Below are positions 24,568 to 35,500 of a DNA stretch of 64,000 nt, in pieces. The notes under the pieces are model-generated. The model was given only the letters and a program-made list of their open reading frames with translations. It ran no database searches and was not told the origin of the DNA. How positions within the stretch are numbered: position 1 is the first letter of the stretch; each line of letters begins with the position of its first letter. A program made the position numbers and the translations under genes. The stretch covers positions 65,001-129,000 of the forward strand of contig JACATO010001023.1 in assembly GCA_018389105.1 (NCBI GenBank), given 5' to 3'. The stretch comes from Nautilus pompilius (lineage: Eukaryota > Mollusca > Cephalopoda > Nautilida > Nautilidae).

Positions 24568-25097
24568 ACACTGGATACAGGAAGGGCTACGGCGAGGGAG
24601 CTTATTGTAGACTGGATACAGGAAGTGCTACTGTGAGGGAGCTTATTGTAGACTGGATACAGGAAGGGCTACGGCGAGGGAGCTTATTGTAGACTGGATA
24701 CAGGAAGGGCTACGGCGAGGGAGCTTATCGTAGACTGGATATGGGAAGGGCTACGGCGAGGGAGCTTATCGTTGATTGGATACAGGAAGTGCTACGGCGA
24801 GGGAGCTTATTGTAGACTGGATACAGGAAGGGCTACGGCGAGGGAGCTTATCGTTGATTGGATACAGGAAGGGCTACCGTGGGGGAGCTTATTGTAGACT
24901 GGATACAGCGAGTGCTACTGTGAGGGAGCCTATTTTAGACTGGATAGAGGAAGAGCTACGGCGAGGCAGTCTATTGTAGACTGGATACAAGAAGGGCTAC
25001 GGTGAGGGAGCCTATTTTGGACTAGATACAGGAAGGGCTACAGCGAGGGAGCTTATCGTTGACTGGATACAGGAAGAGCTACTGTGAGAGAACCTAG
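24568..25097. repeat. 41-bp minisatellite, about 13 units
   Basis: Units contain GGATACAGGAAGGGCTACGG and GAGGGAGCTTATTGTAGACT. Variants include GTTGATTGGATAC for GTAGACTGGATAC and CCTATTTT for CTTATTGT. Since 41 is not a multiple of three, the reading frame rotates and open frames over the array are accidental. Confidence 0.95.
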
Positions 25098-27365
25098 ATA
25101 TGAAAATTGTCGACTCAATAAACTCGAAAGAAAGACAAGTCAGCAACCCCTGATCGTTTTGCATATATTTACTTGGTATTTCCAATTGGTTTCTTCCATT
25201 AAGAAAGAAAAAGAAGACTTTTCTTATTTGCACTAAATATGCATATTCATGGTCATTTTTATCGCTCCAAGTGCTGTAACGCAGTCTCTATATGATGCAT
25301 AACTGCATCATGTCGCTGCCCACCAGAAGGGATAAATACGAGTTAAAGTTTTTCTTTGAGAAGAATTAATAAAATTTCCTTCATGCATATTTGGACTTAT
25401 TAGAAACTTTTCGATAAATTCGATTTTATAAAGATTTCAAATTTATTTAAATGGTTTATGTTTTCAGAAAAAACCTGGAAGTTTGCCGCCATATAAAGGA
25501 GAACTGGTTAGTTATTATAGGCATGCGTGAGTCTGTGTCGAGGGTAAAATCCACATTGAAGAAGAGCTTACCAAAAAGCGATCTTTACAATCATTAACGA
25601 TACAAAATCTTTAATCTTGTTTGTTTATTTTCCGTAAAACTCCGATTTAGAATTTCTCAAAATTAATCTGGATCCGATAGAGATTAATTTGTAAAAAAAT
25701 TATTCTTATCTTAACGAAATTTCTCCATTTGTAATAAACTGAACAGATTTTTTTTTCTTTTCCCAGAGATGATATGGGAATTCCCAATACAAATTTGAGA
25801 TCGTACTTCTTAAAACAATTCAGATTAGTTGAATATAGACTATTATTTGACAGCTTTGGAAAATTATGAAAGCTAATTTTGATATTGGCCGTGGTGGGAG
25901 TCTGGCTACGCAGTTCCAATGTCCGGCTGCCAAATGCATTCCTGCATCCTGTTGAACTGGAAGTGAAGTCATCTACCACCTCTCTCGCCTCGATCCAGGA
26001 ACTGTGCGGTCAGATATTCACTGCTATCGGCCTCCAAGTTATTTCAGTAATAGTAGTAGTAATAATAAATTACTACGACAGTTAAAACAGATCTTATCCG
26101 GAAGTAAACAAAAACTGGAATGTCTTCGAAAATTAACAAATTGCGGAATCGAAAGGGGAATTCTTTTTTTTTAAAGATAAATGCTTCGCGTGAGGCAAAC
26201 AGAGACAGAATCGAGACCACAAAAACAACATATGATAATGTTAACGAAATAAGATAAATTATAATTTTTTCAGTTAATTCTTCATCTTTGGATACTGAAG
26301 AAACCGGAGTGCTTGGATGAGACTCCGGCTTACTGGAAGCAAGACGTACAGTGCAAAGAATTGTCCATAACTTTCCGGTAGATGTCGCTGAACTTGACTT
26401 AATACTTAGGAAAACGTGGCGTTGTAGAGATAATTAGATTTGAGAGAAGCTTCCGAGGCAAAGATTGAGGTGTGTGCGCGTGTGTTTTAGACAGAGCCAT
26501 AGAAAAGAACCGATGCGGTTAGTGCAGGAAGAAGAACAGGTAACTGGACCTGTAGTGTCTCAGACTGCTATCAGTAAGATCTCGCAGACGTTCTGTTTAC
26601 CCGCTCGTCTTTATCAGTAGCCGAAGGAGCTGGCGGATATTTTCACAAGATGCCTTGACGTTTCTCTATTATTAGGTGGCGAGTCATCGCTATAAGTGGC
26701 TGCCTGTTGGAATCAGCCACCTGAAAGAAGCCCGACTTAGAAGCCGGAGAACGGTGCTTTTGTCGCTACAAGAAAAGCCGATGCCTGTAATTCTGTCATA
26801 AGCAAGTAGTTCTAAGACGGGGAAGAGGAAGGAAGACAAAGTGGTGCATGCGAAGCTATACCAATGTTTACTTTGGTCATTTAAAACGGAAAATGATTGC
26901 TGCAGGAAGAGAAACCTTGCGTGTGTCGTTTTCGTTTTTCGCTGGGATCCGGTGCTCGATACTTTTGCAAGTCTCCTTTCAACCGCGGAAGATGCTCTTT
27001 TTAAACTCTCACTTTTGTGAATCATTTCATTTTTCTGATCAGAGGCGGGGTGTCTACAAAAGTTCTCAGTCACGTGATCCCCACTTTCGACAAATAAATA
27101 ACGAACTGATTTGCTGTTACCAGGCATTTATTTAATAAGCAAGGACGAGATAAATGTAGAGTTAAACCAAGGAAAACCTGGCGTCGGCAGAAATAAAGAA
27201 AAGAAATTCTGTTATAAGTATGTACTTTATTTTGAGTTTGTGATGGGGAAAAAAAAAGAGAGAAGAGAGATGCTGTTTTTAAGGAGTTTTAAAATTCCAC
27301 TCTACTCGTATTGTTGTTTTTTTTTACTTTAAGTCAAACGTTTGTTCGATTTTAGTTCTCTTAAA
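25098..27365. other. Non-coding stretch, no gene recognised
   Basis: AT-rich at 25180-25880 and mixed afterwards. A 145-codon minus-strand frame and a 95-codon plus-strand frame overlap at 26690-27135 without any recognisable motif. No terminal repeats or RNA genes seen. Confidence 0.5.
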
Positions 27366-27371
27366 AAAGGT

Positions 27372-27676
27372 CGGGTGAGTCGCACAGCCGGCTCGCTAGG
27401 AGGCGTCGTGGTCAACGAAGAGACGTGAATGACGTCATCTCAGCGACCGGGGCCGAGAATAGTAAGTACTCAGTGGGTGAGGCCGAGTCTTCTTCCGGCC
27501 AGTGTCACCAGTCCCCTTTTGAGAGGGGGGAAACATGAGAGAGCCCTGGCAAACCTACGTACCCGACTGGTAAAGAAAAGCGACAGGAAACTACGCCAAG
27601 AGCCGACCGGAATTCGAACAGACCGCCATCTGACTTTCGAAGTCCAATAGGCTAACCACTGAGCCGTCAGCCGCCG
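27372..27676 (-). mobile_element. tRNA-derived SINE-like element
   Basis: On the minus strand the head (27676 downwards) carries an A box, GGCTCAGTGGTTAGCC (27645-27661), and a B box, GTTCGAATTCCGG (27607-27619), spaced as in a tRNA. The anticodon-loop position reads TTCGAAA, so the parent may have been a Ser(CGA)-type tRNA. About 230 bp of tRNA-unrelated body follow, including TGACGTCATCTC at 27428. Such elements are transcribed by RNA polymerase III and copied by LINE machinery. The 3' tail and target duplications are not obvious. Confidence 0.6.
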
Positions 27677-28128
27677 CATTTTATTGAAGTTTGTTGTCTA
27701 ATTTCTCAGCATAATGCTAAAAGTTTCGATAATTGAAAAAAAAACAAACAATTTCATTCAAAAATACCATACAAAGCGCACGCATACTTGACGAAATTCA
27801 ACGAGACTTCAAACCGTTTATTACCGTCGACCAATTATATATATACTGGGGAAGATCAAACAAAAACTGGCTGAAGTAGCCTTGCCGTTAATGTAATACA
27901 GGCCCCGGGTTTCAATGAACGACCCTAGTAAATTGGCTTCTGATTAATTGAAAAGTTTTATGTATTGAATAGATTGGAAAGGCCGCAGTTTCATTGTTAC
28001 TTAACCGTCAAATTTTATTTGAAAATGTACTAACATAATATCTCTAAGAGAAACATTACTTAAAGGGCTGGGCAATAAATGATTAAAAGAAATGAGAAGA
28101 CCAGAAATACTCTTCTACCATCGGAATC

Positions 28129-28200
28129 GCCAGAACACGTGCTCTTGCATACCAGCAGAAGTGAGAGTGCATGAATGCGAGCAGAACGGACATTACAGCC
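28129..28200. repeat. Dispersed repeat, copy 1 (unknown family)
   Basis: CGTGCTCTTGCATACCAG and the 40 bp that follow recur in diverged form at 29938-29998. Element type unknown. Confidence 0.6.
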
Positions 28201-28402
28201 GGACAATTGTGCGCGAGAGGAGGGAGGCAAAAGATAATTGGACTATAAATCCTCGAACTTTCAACAGAAATTTGCTTAATGCACAAGCTGACCATTCAAA
28301 ACAACTGCCCCATAGAAGCTACTTTCAGAATTTATAATCATACTAAACGAAGCATCAACCTTTTACCCGAACAGCGCTCAGCTCAGAAACTGTTCTCTCC
28401 CC

Positions 28403-28946
28403 CATCTCTCTCTCTCTCTCTCTGTACCGACGTCATCTCTCTCTGTCTCTCTCTGTATTGACGTCATCTATCTCTGTACTGACGTCATCTCTCTCTGTCC
28501 TCTGTCTCTCTCTCTCTCTGTACCGACGTCATCTCTCTCTGTCTCTCTCTGTATTGACGTCATCTCTCTCTGTCTCTGTCTCTCTCTGTATTGACGTCAT
28601 CTCTCTCTGTCTCTGTCTCTCTCTCTGTATTGACGTCATCTCTCTCTCTGTACTGACGTCATCTCTCTCTGTACTGACGTCATCTCTGTCTCTCTCTCTC
28701 GGTACTGACGTCATCTCTCTGTATTGACGTCATCTCTGTCTGTCTCTCTCTCTCTCTCGGTACTGACGTCATCTCTCTGTATTGACGTCATCTCTGTCTC
28801 TGTACTGACGTCATCTCTCTCTCTGTATTGACGTCACTCTCTCTCTTACTGACGTCATCTCTCTCTCTGTATTGACGTCATCTCTCTCTGTACTGACGTC
28901 ATCTCTCTCTCTCTTCTCTCCTCCCTCGTCCTCTCATCTCCTCTCG

Positions 28947-28995
<49 letters not shown>
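28403..28995. repeat. CRE-bearing minisatellite, array B
   Basis: About 18 units alternate TACTGACGTCAT or TATTGACGTCAT with CT/TCTG spacers. Sixteen carry intact TGACGTCA; two have CGACGTCA. From about 28910 the array degenerates into pure (CT)n, ending near 28995. Same family and orientation as array A, and opposite to the array at 61.8 kb. Confidence 0.95.
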
Positions 28996-28998
<3 letters not shown>

Positions 28999-31984
28999 GG
29001 GAGAAGTAAAAGTATAGATATTTGATGCTCGAAAAGAAGAGCCGACAACAGCTGTTTAGGGGTCAACGACTGCCCCCGTCGGCTGGCACCGTAGAAGCTC
29101 GCCAAAAACCTTGTAAAGATTTCCAGATAGAACTGCTGTACAAAATAACTTCAAAAAGAGAGAGATTTTCCGATATTGATGATGTTTCACGAAAACAGTT
29201 CCACCACCCCTCCTCGCGCCTTCAATAAATGGACCAATGATATCTTAGTTTTTTTTCTAATTAATCAGGCTGATAAAAGTTATCTATTTTAATTAGCATC
29301 ACTAACACCCAGTCGTCCACAGTTTACTCTGTTTCCACAAAAGGAAAACCCGGACTGAAGGGAATTCAGGGCGGTCGGTTTCTCCTTTGGACAAACCCGA
29401 TGGCTGCTTTCCTTGCCGTTATTCCCGCTAACCCTTCACGAACGGCGGTACACAGAAGGAATAACCTAACCGGCGCGAACCCGAACTATGGAATTAAGAA
29501 TCACTTTCAAACTGACGAACCTTTTTACCTGCACATTTTCAGTCGAGTAAGGGAAAAGAAATACCACCCCCGTATTAACATCACTGAAGGTACTCGCACA
29601 CCAGAAAGAGATAAGTTTTGTTGTTTTGCAGCTAAAAGCGACTTACTGCCGGTTATAACAACCATCACGATTAGAATCACAAGAGCACTATGACTGCTCG
29701 CCACGTGTTTACATGATGCTCCTTAATAAAGTGACTGTATTTCATCTAAACTTGATAACTAGTTTTTTTGTAAATATTTCAGCTGGCGACGACATCAATA
29801 AAATGTTACACTCAGTAACAGCAAGACTTCTTACACTAAAACACTAAGTAAAATAGCAGTTTTTTTTTTACAGTGCAGCATATCTGCTAATAATATATAC
29901 AGATAGAAATACACTTATACCACCACGAACCAACAGACCCCGTGCTCTTGCATACCAGAAGAAATGAGATTTTATGAATGCCAACAGAGTGGAGATTAAT
30001 TATTATTATATTATTAATTATTATCTTTATGATTAATGTATAAATATTTGCTAATAGCGTGACTCTTTGTGTATATATATTTTCGATATCTTTAAAGTGG
30101 TCTTAACTCGTTCCTTCCCGCTTTTTCGTGTTTGCTATCGAAGATTTTGTTTAAAAGGCTGTAACCAATCAAGGGCAGATAACCCAGGTTACTAATCTGA
30201 GCACAGGTCTCTCGATGCCTGAACTTCTCCAAAGTGATTGAATAATCGATATCAGTAAAATATACAATAATAGCGCCAGCTCATTTTCTTTTGGTTTTCA
30301 GTGTATACAAATGGAAATAATCATAAATATATTAAAATACGGAGATTTTGTTTATACTATGAGTAATAAATAGCTTTTGGTGTAGCCCTATGGTCTTTGA
30401 TCAAGATAACCTACAGCATTAATATTGTTGGTGCCTTATATGACGACCTGGGTGTTTTCCAGGGCATCATTCGTCTTTCCCTTGCAAGAGTTATCGACGC
30501 TGAAAGATGTGAGCGCTGTCGTGAGAGGTCGCTTGTTTGCTATCGGCTTGTGAGTAAACTCTGGTTCTTTGATCAGGTGCTTCCACTAAGATTATCACAA
30601 TAATCAATATCTTACTGTGGTTCAGCTTTAACACCGTCGTTTATTACAAATCAGATCCGTATGAAATTGAGTTGTAAAGAGTCAGTGAACCTTGGGATGC
30701 TTTTCGGTAGCGAGTTTTCAAAGATGCTACCGTTGGGCTTTCAGTCTAGCACTGGTATACAAAAAAGAATTAGCCAAAATGACTCTCTCCCTGATCGGCA
30801 ACCGTGAGTCGGTACGATGTTGCCTTTTAAATAAATACATCAAACGGTCTATTTTGTAATCACTCTAGCATATCACGATAGACGTAGAGTGGTGGTGTTG
30901 TACATGTGTATAAAACAGTTAATGCTGGGAGATGCCATTAGTAATTCTCGTCGCATCACTTTTGTTCAGTTTTACCGCATTCCAACTGATGGCCAATTTA
31001 CCTGGCAGCCTTAGGAAGATATCAATATTCGTAAGTGTTTCTTCATAATATTCCACAGCTACCTGTGAAATAAGCTTAATGCATCTTAACCCTCTTCTTC
31101 CATAAATTGGTAATCCGCCTGGTTAATAGAATTTAAAAGAATTTATTTAAAATACCTTTTAAAACCATTATGTTACCCATCCAGAACAACAAGACGTCTG
31201 GCGTTTTGAACAAAAAGAACCCCACTGTCCCACTTTGGCCGTGTTTTTGAAGGGCAATCTTATGGTGCCGGACATTCAGCCATCTTGGGCCTCCGTAGCT
31301 CCCCCTCTGTAGTTTGCATGACATTTCCGACCGTCAGCCGAGTTAGCGACCCTTTACACTATTACCCGAAGGGGTCCTCGAGGATGTGTGATTCTAAGCA
31401 AACCTTTCGTGTCGTCGTCGGTAAATTCCGGCGCTTCCACTCGCGGAACTCCGCACGTGTGAATCCTCTCCCCAAAAGACGGTGGCCTTCGTCGATTCTC
31501 GCCAGGTGGTGCAACGATCGCGATGGCGGCAACAAACCCTCCTCCCGGTTCAGCAAGAGAATGACGGACAGGTGTTGCCGATGAGGCTACTGGTAGCAGC
31601 AGTTTCTGCAGCCAGACGGGTTTCGAAGACGCAGCGGACGAAGGCTCTAGTGGTGACCAGTGGGAAGATCGCATCTAACGATCGGTGGCTGAACACCAAG
31701 AATTCCCATAGCCTCCATCCTCTGCCACGGACGGACGCGGGATTAGCCTGAACTGTGTGGGCGGACCATTTCGGCAGGAGCCTGCGAGTGAACGGTAAAC
31801 TTCATGCTCCGATCTCGAGAATACCTAGCAAAATATATATAAATCGTCACACAGAAGTTGGTTTCGTTTTCCGTTCGGCACAACTAGACCGAGTTCCTCT
31901 TTTGCTCGATGACCAGGTGTCCTGGCCGCCGAGAGAAGCGTTAACGAAGTCCACTAGAGTACACACTAGTGATCGAATAAGTAT
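28996..31984. other. Non-coding stretch, no gene recognised
   Basis: Mixed composition with an AT-rich part (29700-30400). A GC-rich, CpG-rich block at 31260-31760 is open in several frames on both strands but shows no protein motif. Contains the second copy of an unknown dispersed repeat (29938-29998). Confidence 0.45.
29938..29998. repeat. Dispersed repeat, copy 2 (unknown family)
   Basis: CGTGCTCTTGCATACCAG is identical to the start of copy 1 at about 28137; the following 40 bp are alignable by eye with several differences. A shorter match (CCCGTGCTCTTGT) occurs near 43548. Confidence 0.6.
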
Positions 31985-32345
31985 AAACAAAACTCAAATC
32001 TAATTAATAATTAAAATTACATGGAAACTAATAAAAGCGTCCTTGAAGCTAATCATTAAGAACTAGTGTAGAAGTTAATTATTGAAAGCTAATCAATGCA
32101 TGAAATAATTCCAACTAATTGATACTAAATATTAATTTGTCTATTCAAAATTAGATTAAATCTAGCCATAAAGACGGATTACAGCTAATCAGTACTAAAC
32201 TTAATCCAGTCTAATCTTTGCTAAGAAAAAAATCTTAGCTAATCCAAGCTAATCAATACCGAAAACTAATCGTGTTTAATTAAAAGTTCAAGCTAATGAA
32301 ATCTAATCAGTGCTAAACCTAACGTAAACACATCTACACTAAATC
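31985..32345. promoter_or_regulatory. Dense cluster of CTAAT/TAATC motifs
   Basis: In about 350 bp I count a dozen or more CTAAT or TTAATC words, many as GCTAATCA, TCTAATCAGTGCTAA or GCTAATCC. TAATC and TAATTA are core sites of homeodomain proteins (TAATCC for the Otx/Pitx class). The stretch is either a homotypic transcription-factor cluster or a strongly decayed tandem repeat with a unit near AAGCTAATCAGTACT. Spacing is irregular, which does not separate the two. Confidence 0.35.
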
Positions 32346-32918
32346 CAGGGGGAGTTAATCAGCTGGTAACTTCTAAGACCGCCGACAGTCGCCCCTGGAA
32401 TTCGAGGAGCGGTTCTCGGGGGCGGCTGGGGAAACAGTCGGATCATTCGTTCTCCCTCTTCTTTCTGTCACGACATCAGTTAATCGTCCGCACCCCTATA
32501 ACGGAGAGGCAGGCATCGCGGTAGCGAGATCTTTTAGGGGGGGGACGATTTTGCGAAAGAAAGCCTTTCAACGACGGGAAACCGAAACACGGATATAACC
32601 TTTCGAGCTTCTCAGATAATTTATTAATAATAAGAGAAATACCTAACGCAAGACTAAGTGTTTTCAAATCTTTGTCAGCAACCCTTCCCTTCCCCCCGCC
32701 ACCCACCTTGGGTCTGTCCCTTTATTTAGACGTGTCAGCCGGCCTTAAGCATTACCCGCGAACAGGTGCTACCGAGACCGGGATCGATGAGCACCCGTCG
32801 CTTCTCAGTTCAGTGCGAGCTATTTCGTTTCCAATTTGCCCCGCTTAGCCAGCGCGATACCTTGGCGACCTGACGGGTTACCGGCCACCGAACACCTGCC
32901 GTACACCGGCCCTACAGG

Positions 32919-32919
<1 letters not shown>

Positions 32920-32962
<43 letters not shown>
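32920..32962. repeat. (GC)5(AC)16 microsatellite
   Basis: A GC dinucleotide run passing directly into an AC run, all alternating purine-pyrimidine. Confidence 0.95.
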
Positions 32963-32964
<2 letters not shown>

Positions 32965-33328
32965 GACTGGGTTTGACGCTAATTTATGCAGCTGCTTCCA
33001 ATGGATTGTAACCGCGGCGTTCGGGGGCTGAAGAACGTCGGAGCTAATCTGTATCGGATGTGCCGTTCGTTTTACCCCGAGAGCCCCTCAGCAGACAAAG
33101 GGACAGGTGGCAGATTGGGGGTACAGCATTAAAAGCAGGAATCTCTGTCACGCGCGGAGGAAAACTGAAATGCAACAGATCGCAGTAAATGCTCGTTCTC
33201 GTAGCAATTCGCAGGAATCCTACCTGGCTCCCTGACTCTGTTAATCTGCACCTATCATTTATTTCATCACCTGACCAGGGAGGGGCCGACCCGATGCCAT
33301 TTCTTTTGTTTTTGTTCGGCTTGTGTAG

Positions 33329-33330
<2 letters not shown>

Positions 33331-33366
<36 letters not shown>
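33331..33366. repeat. (TA)n microsatellite
   Basis: About 17 TA steps. Confidence 0.95.
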
Positions 33367-33370
<4 letters not shown>

Positions 33371-35409
33371 GATTTTCTTTTAATGTTCGACAGTTAAAAC
33401 GTAAGGGCCATAATTATAAATAGGTAAACCGTTTGTGAAGTCTGATGTCAGGAAGCATCCTTCAGGTGGACAAGCAGGAAAGACAAGAAGAAATGGCGTG
33501 AAAATCCGGTCGAGGTGAACACTGTCGGCACCAACAGGCCGTGTGCAGTCGGGGGTTAGATCCCTAAACCAATCAGCCAACCCTTCCGTTCTGCTGACCC
33601 ATTCCCGGAAACTCACGCGGAGAAGATGTAAATTAGTTGACGAGTAACTGTTGAGAAATCCGATAGGTTATTTGTGACGAGAGCTCTGACTTCACGCGAT
33701 GGAATTCTTTTTTTTTTTTTTATTTTTTGTATTTAGGGCGCAGTTTCGGGAGTAATCTATATCCTACTTCCTGCGCATAGTTACGCGCTGCGCGCTCTGG
33801 AAAGGGTTAAATTATACGAACCACGTCTGAACCACCGAGAAATCCGATGGGGGGCTAAAAGAGGATTGTACCGTTAGCGCAGAAACGGGGCGGACCACGT
33901 CTCGATCAACGATCTGAGACGGGAGAGCGCTCTGCCATTTCTGATGCGCATCATCTACGACCAACCGTATGCTCTGCAACCCTTCTGCCGCATCTGTTTT
34001 GATTCCGCTCTCTGCTTTACGCACGAACTGAACCATTAACACCCGAGCGCGGTTCACGCTCCTGTAATTAGTCGGACCCTTGAGGCAGAGCGGAGACAAT
34101 CAATTTTCCTCTGCGCCCTACAAGAGACACGCCCATATATTTCAACTGCCTGGTTGGAATGCAAAACAAAAGACGAGCAGCGTCACCTGTTGTATCTGCT
34201 GAAACATCGCGGTTGATCCTCCTGTATCTAATGATAGATCTGTTCCCGTGAGGAGAGCGCTAATCAATCCGGCCGAGCTAACTATTCACCATTTTACCTC
34301 TGACTCCGTTGGAAACAATCGATACGTTCACCCCTCTGAGCCCCAAACAAGAATCAGCAGGAGATGGAGAGATTCGGGTGATTTCTGGTCTTAGAAACCA
34401 GTAAAAAAAAAATACAACAACTGGAATTCAGAATATATGAAGGACGAATTTGCTGATAATAAAACATTTCCGTCAGCTCACAGTTGGAAACTAACCATGG
34501 AATTTTAGCTGTAGTGTTCATTTTACGGAATATCTGGTCCTTGTCTGATGCCTTCAGTGCCCCCCCCCCACAGCACGGACCAGCCGCTACCGAGGGCGCA
34601 AATCCCTCCCTCCTGCAGAATTTCATCTGGCCCTGAGACTGCGTCTGGGGAGTCCTGGCGAGCGCGTGCTCGCTGTCGGGTATCTATCTTCCTTCCTCCT
34701 GAAGGTGGTTCACGACTATCCTCGCCTGGTGGGCGCTTCAGAAGGTGAACTAGCCGCAGCGACTCGGCCCGAACGGTACAACAACAGATCCGATAACCTC
34801 GCCCAGGTAGGGCTGACCCGTAACATTCCAGTTCGCTTCCCTAGTCGCGTGACCACCACCCCCCCTTGTTTTAGCGCATTACGACCGGCCTAACGTCAGG
34901 GCAGACCCCTAAACTAATGCCGCACCCCGTGCCAGCCTTCTGTACCACTGCCAGGGTCTGTTAATAACCCTGTCACACCGAGATCATCTGTCTGTTCACT
35001 TCTGGTCTATAGATTAGCTATGGATAAATGTTGCTGCTCATCCGCAAATCATCGTCAGAACTTCATGCTTGTAATGTTTGGTGACTTTATTATGGGAACG
35101 TTTCTGACGGTCTTCATACCTCATTTGACCATTGTTATGCAAATTTGGAATCCGGAGACTGAGGTAACTTCTGCAGGTAATTTCAATCCATAGTCAAAAA
35201 CCAACATGCAGCACCTGAAGCAATAGAAATGTCACATGACTCAACTCTTACGTTGACAAAGAGTCGTACGTGGCACCGACCGTAAGATACCTTCTACAAT
35301 GATCAAGACGTCTATGTTATTGAAATATTACTCTAAGACATCAAACAAAATTTAAAGTATAAAAACTCATAAATTACATATTTTACTAATAACGTGTATT
35401 TTCGGTAAA

Positions 35410-35500
35410 ATAGTGACCTTCTAGGGTTGATGGTCCGTATTCGAATTCCAATCGTCATCGGCCCGGTTTGGCGTACATAGCACAGGCTACATGGGATATT
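35410..35500 (+). mobile_element. SINE-like fragment
   Basis: A B-box-like ATTCGAATTCC (35439-35449) is followed by AATCGTCATCGGCCCGG and GTTTGGCG. The same order, with differences, follows the B box at 38440-38452, indicating two copies of one tRNA-derived family. The A-box part is weak. Confidence 0.45.

Larger units (their letters stand above)
32346..35409. other. Non-coding stretch with microsatellites
   Basis: Holds (GC)n(AC)n at 32920-32962 and (TA)n at 33331-33366. GC-rich patches occur at 32380-32460, 32740-32930 and 34560-34870. No motif-bearing coding frame was seen. Confidence 0.5.

Noticed and set aside
33541-33590. Possible tRNA-like B box (GGGGTTAGATCCC) as a SINE or tRNA gene
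   Set aside because: No A box at the right distance on either strand and no cloverleaf could be drawn.
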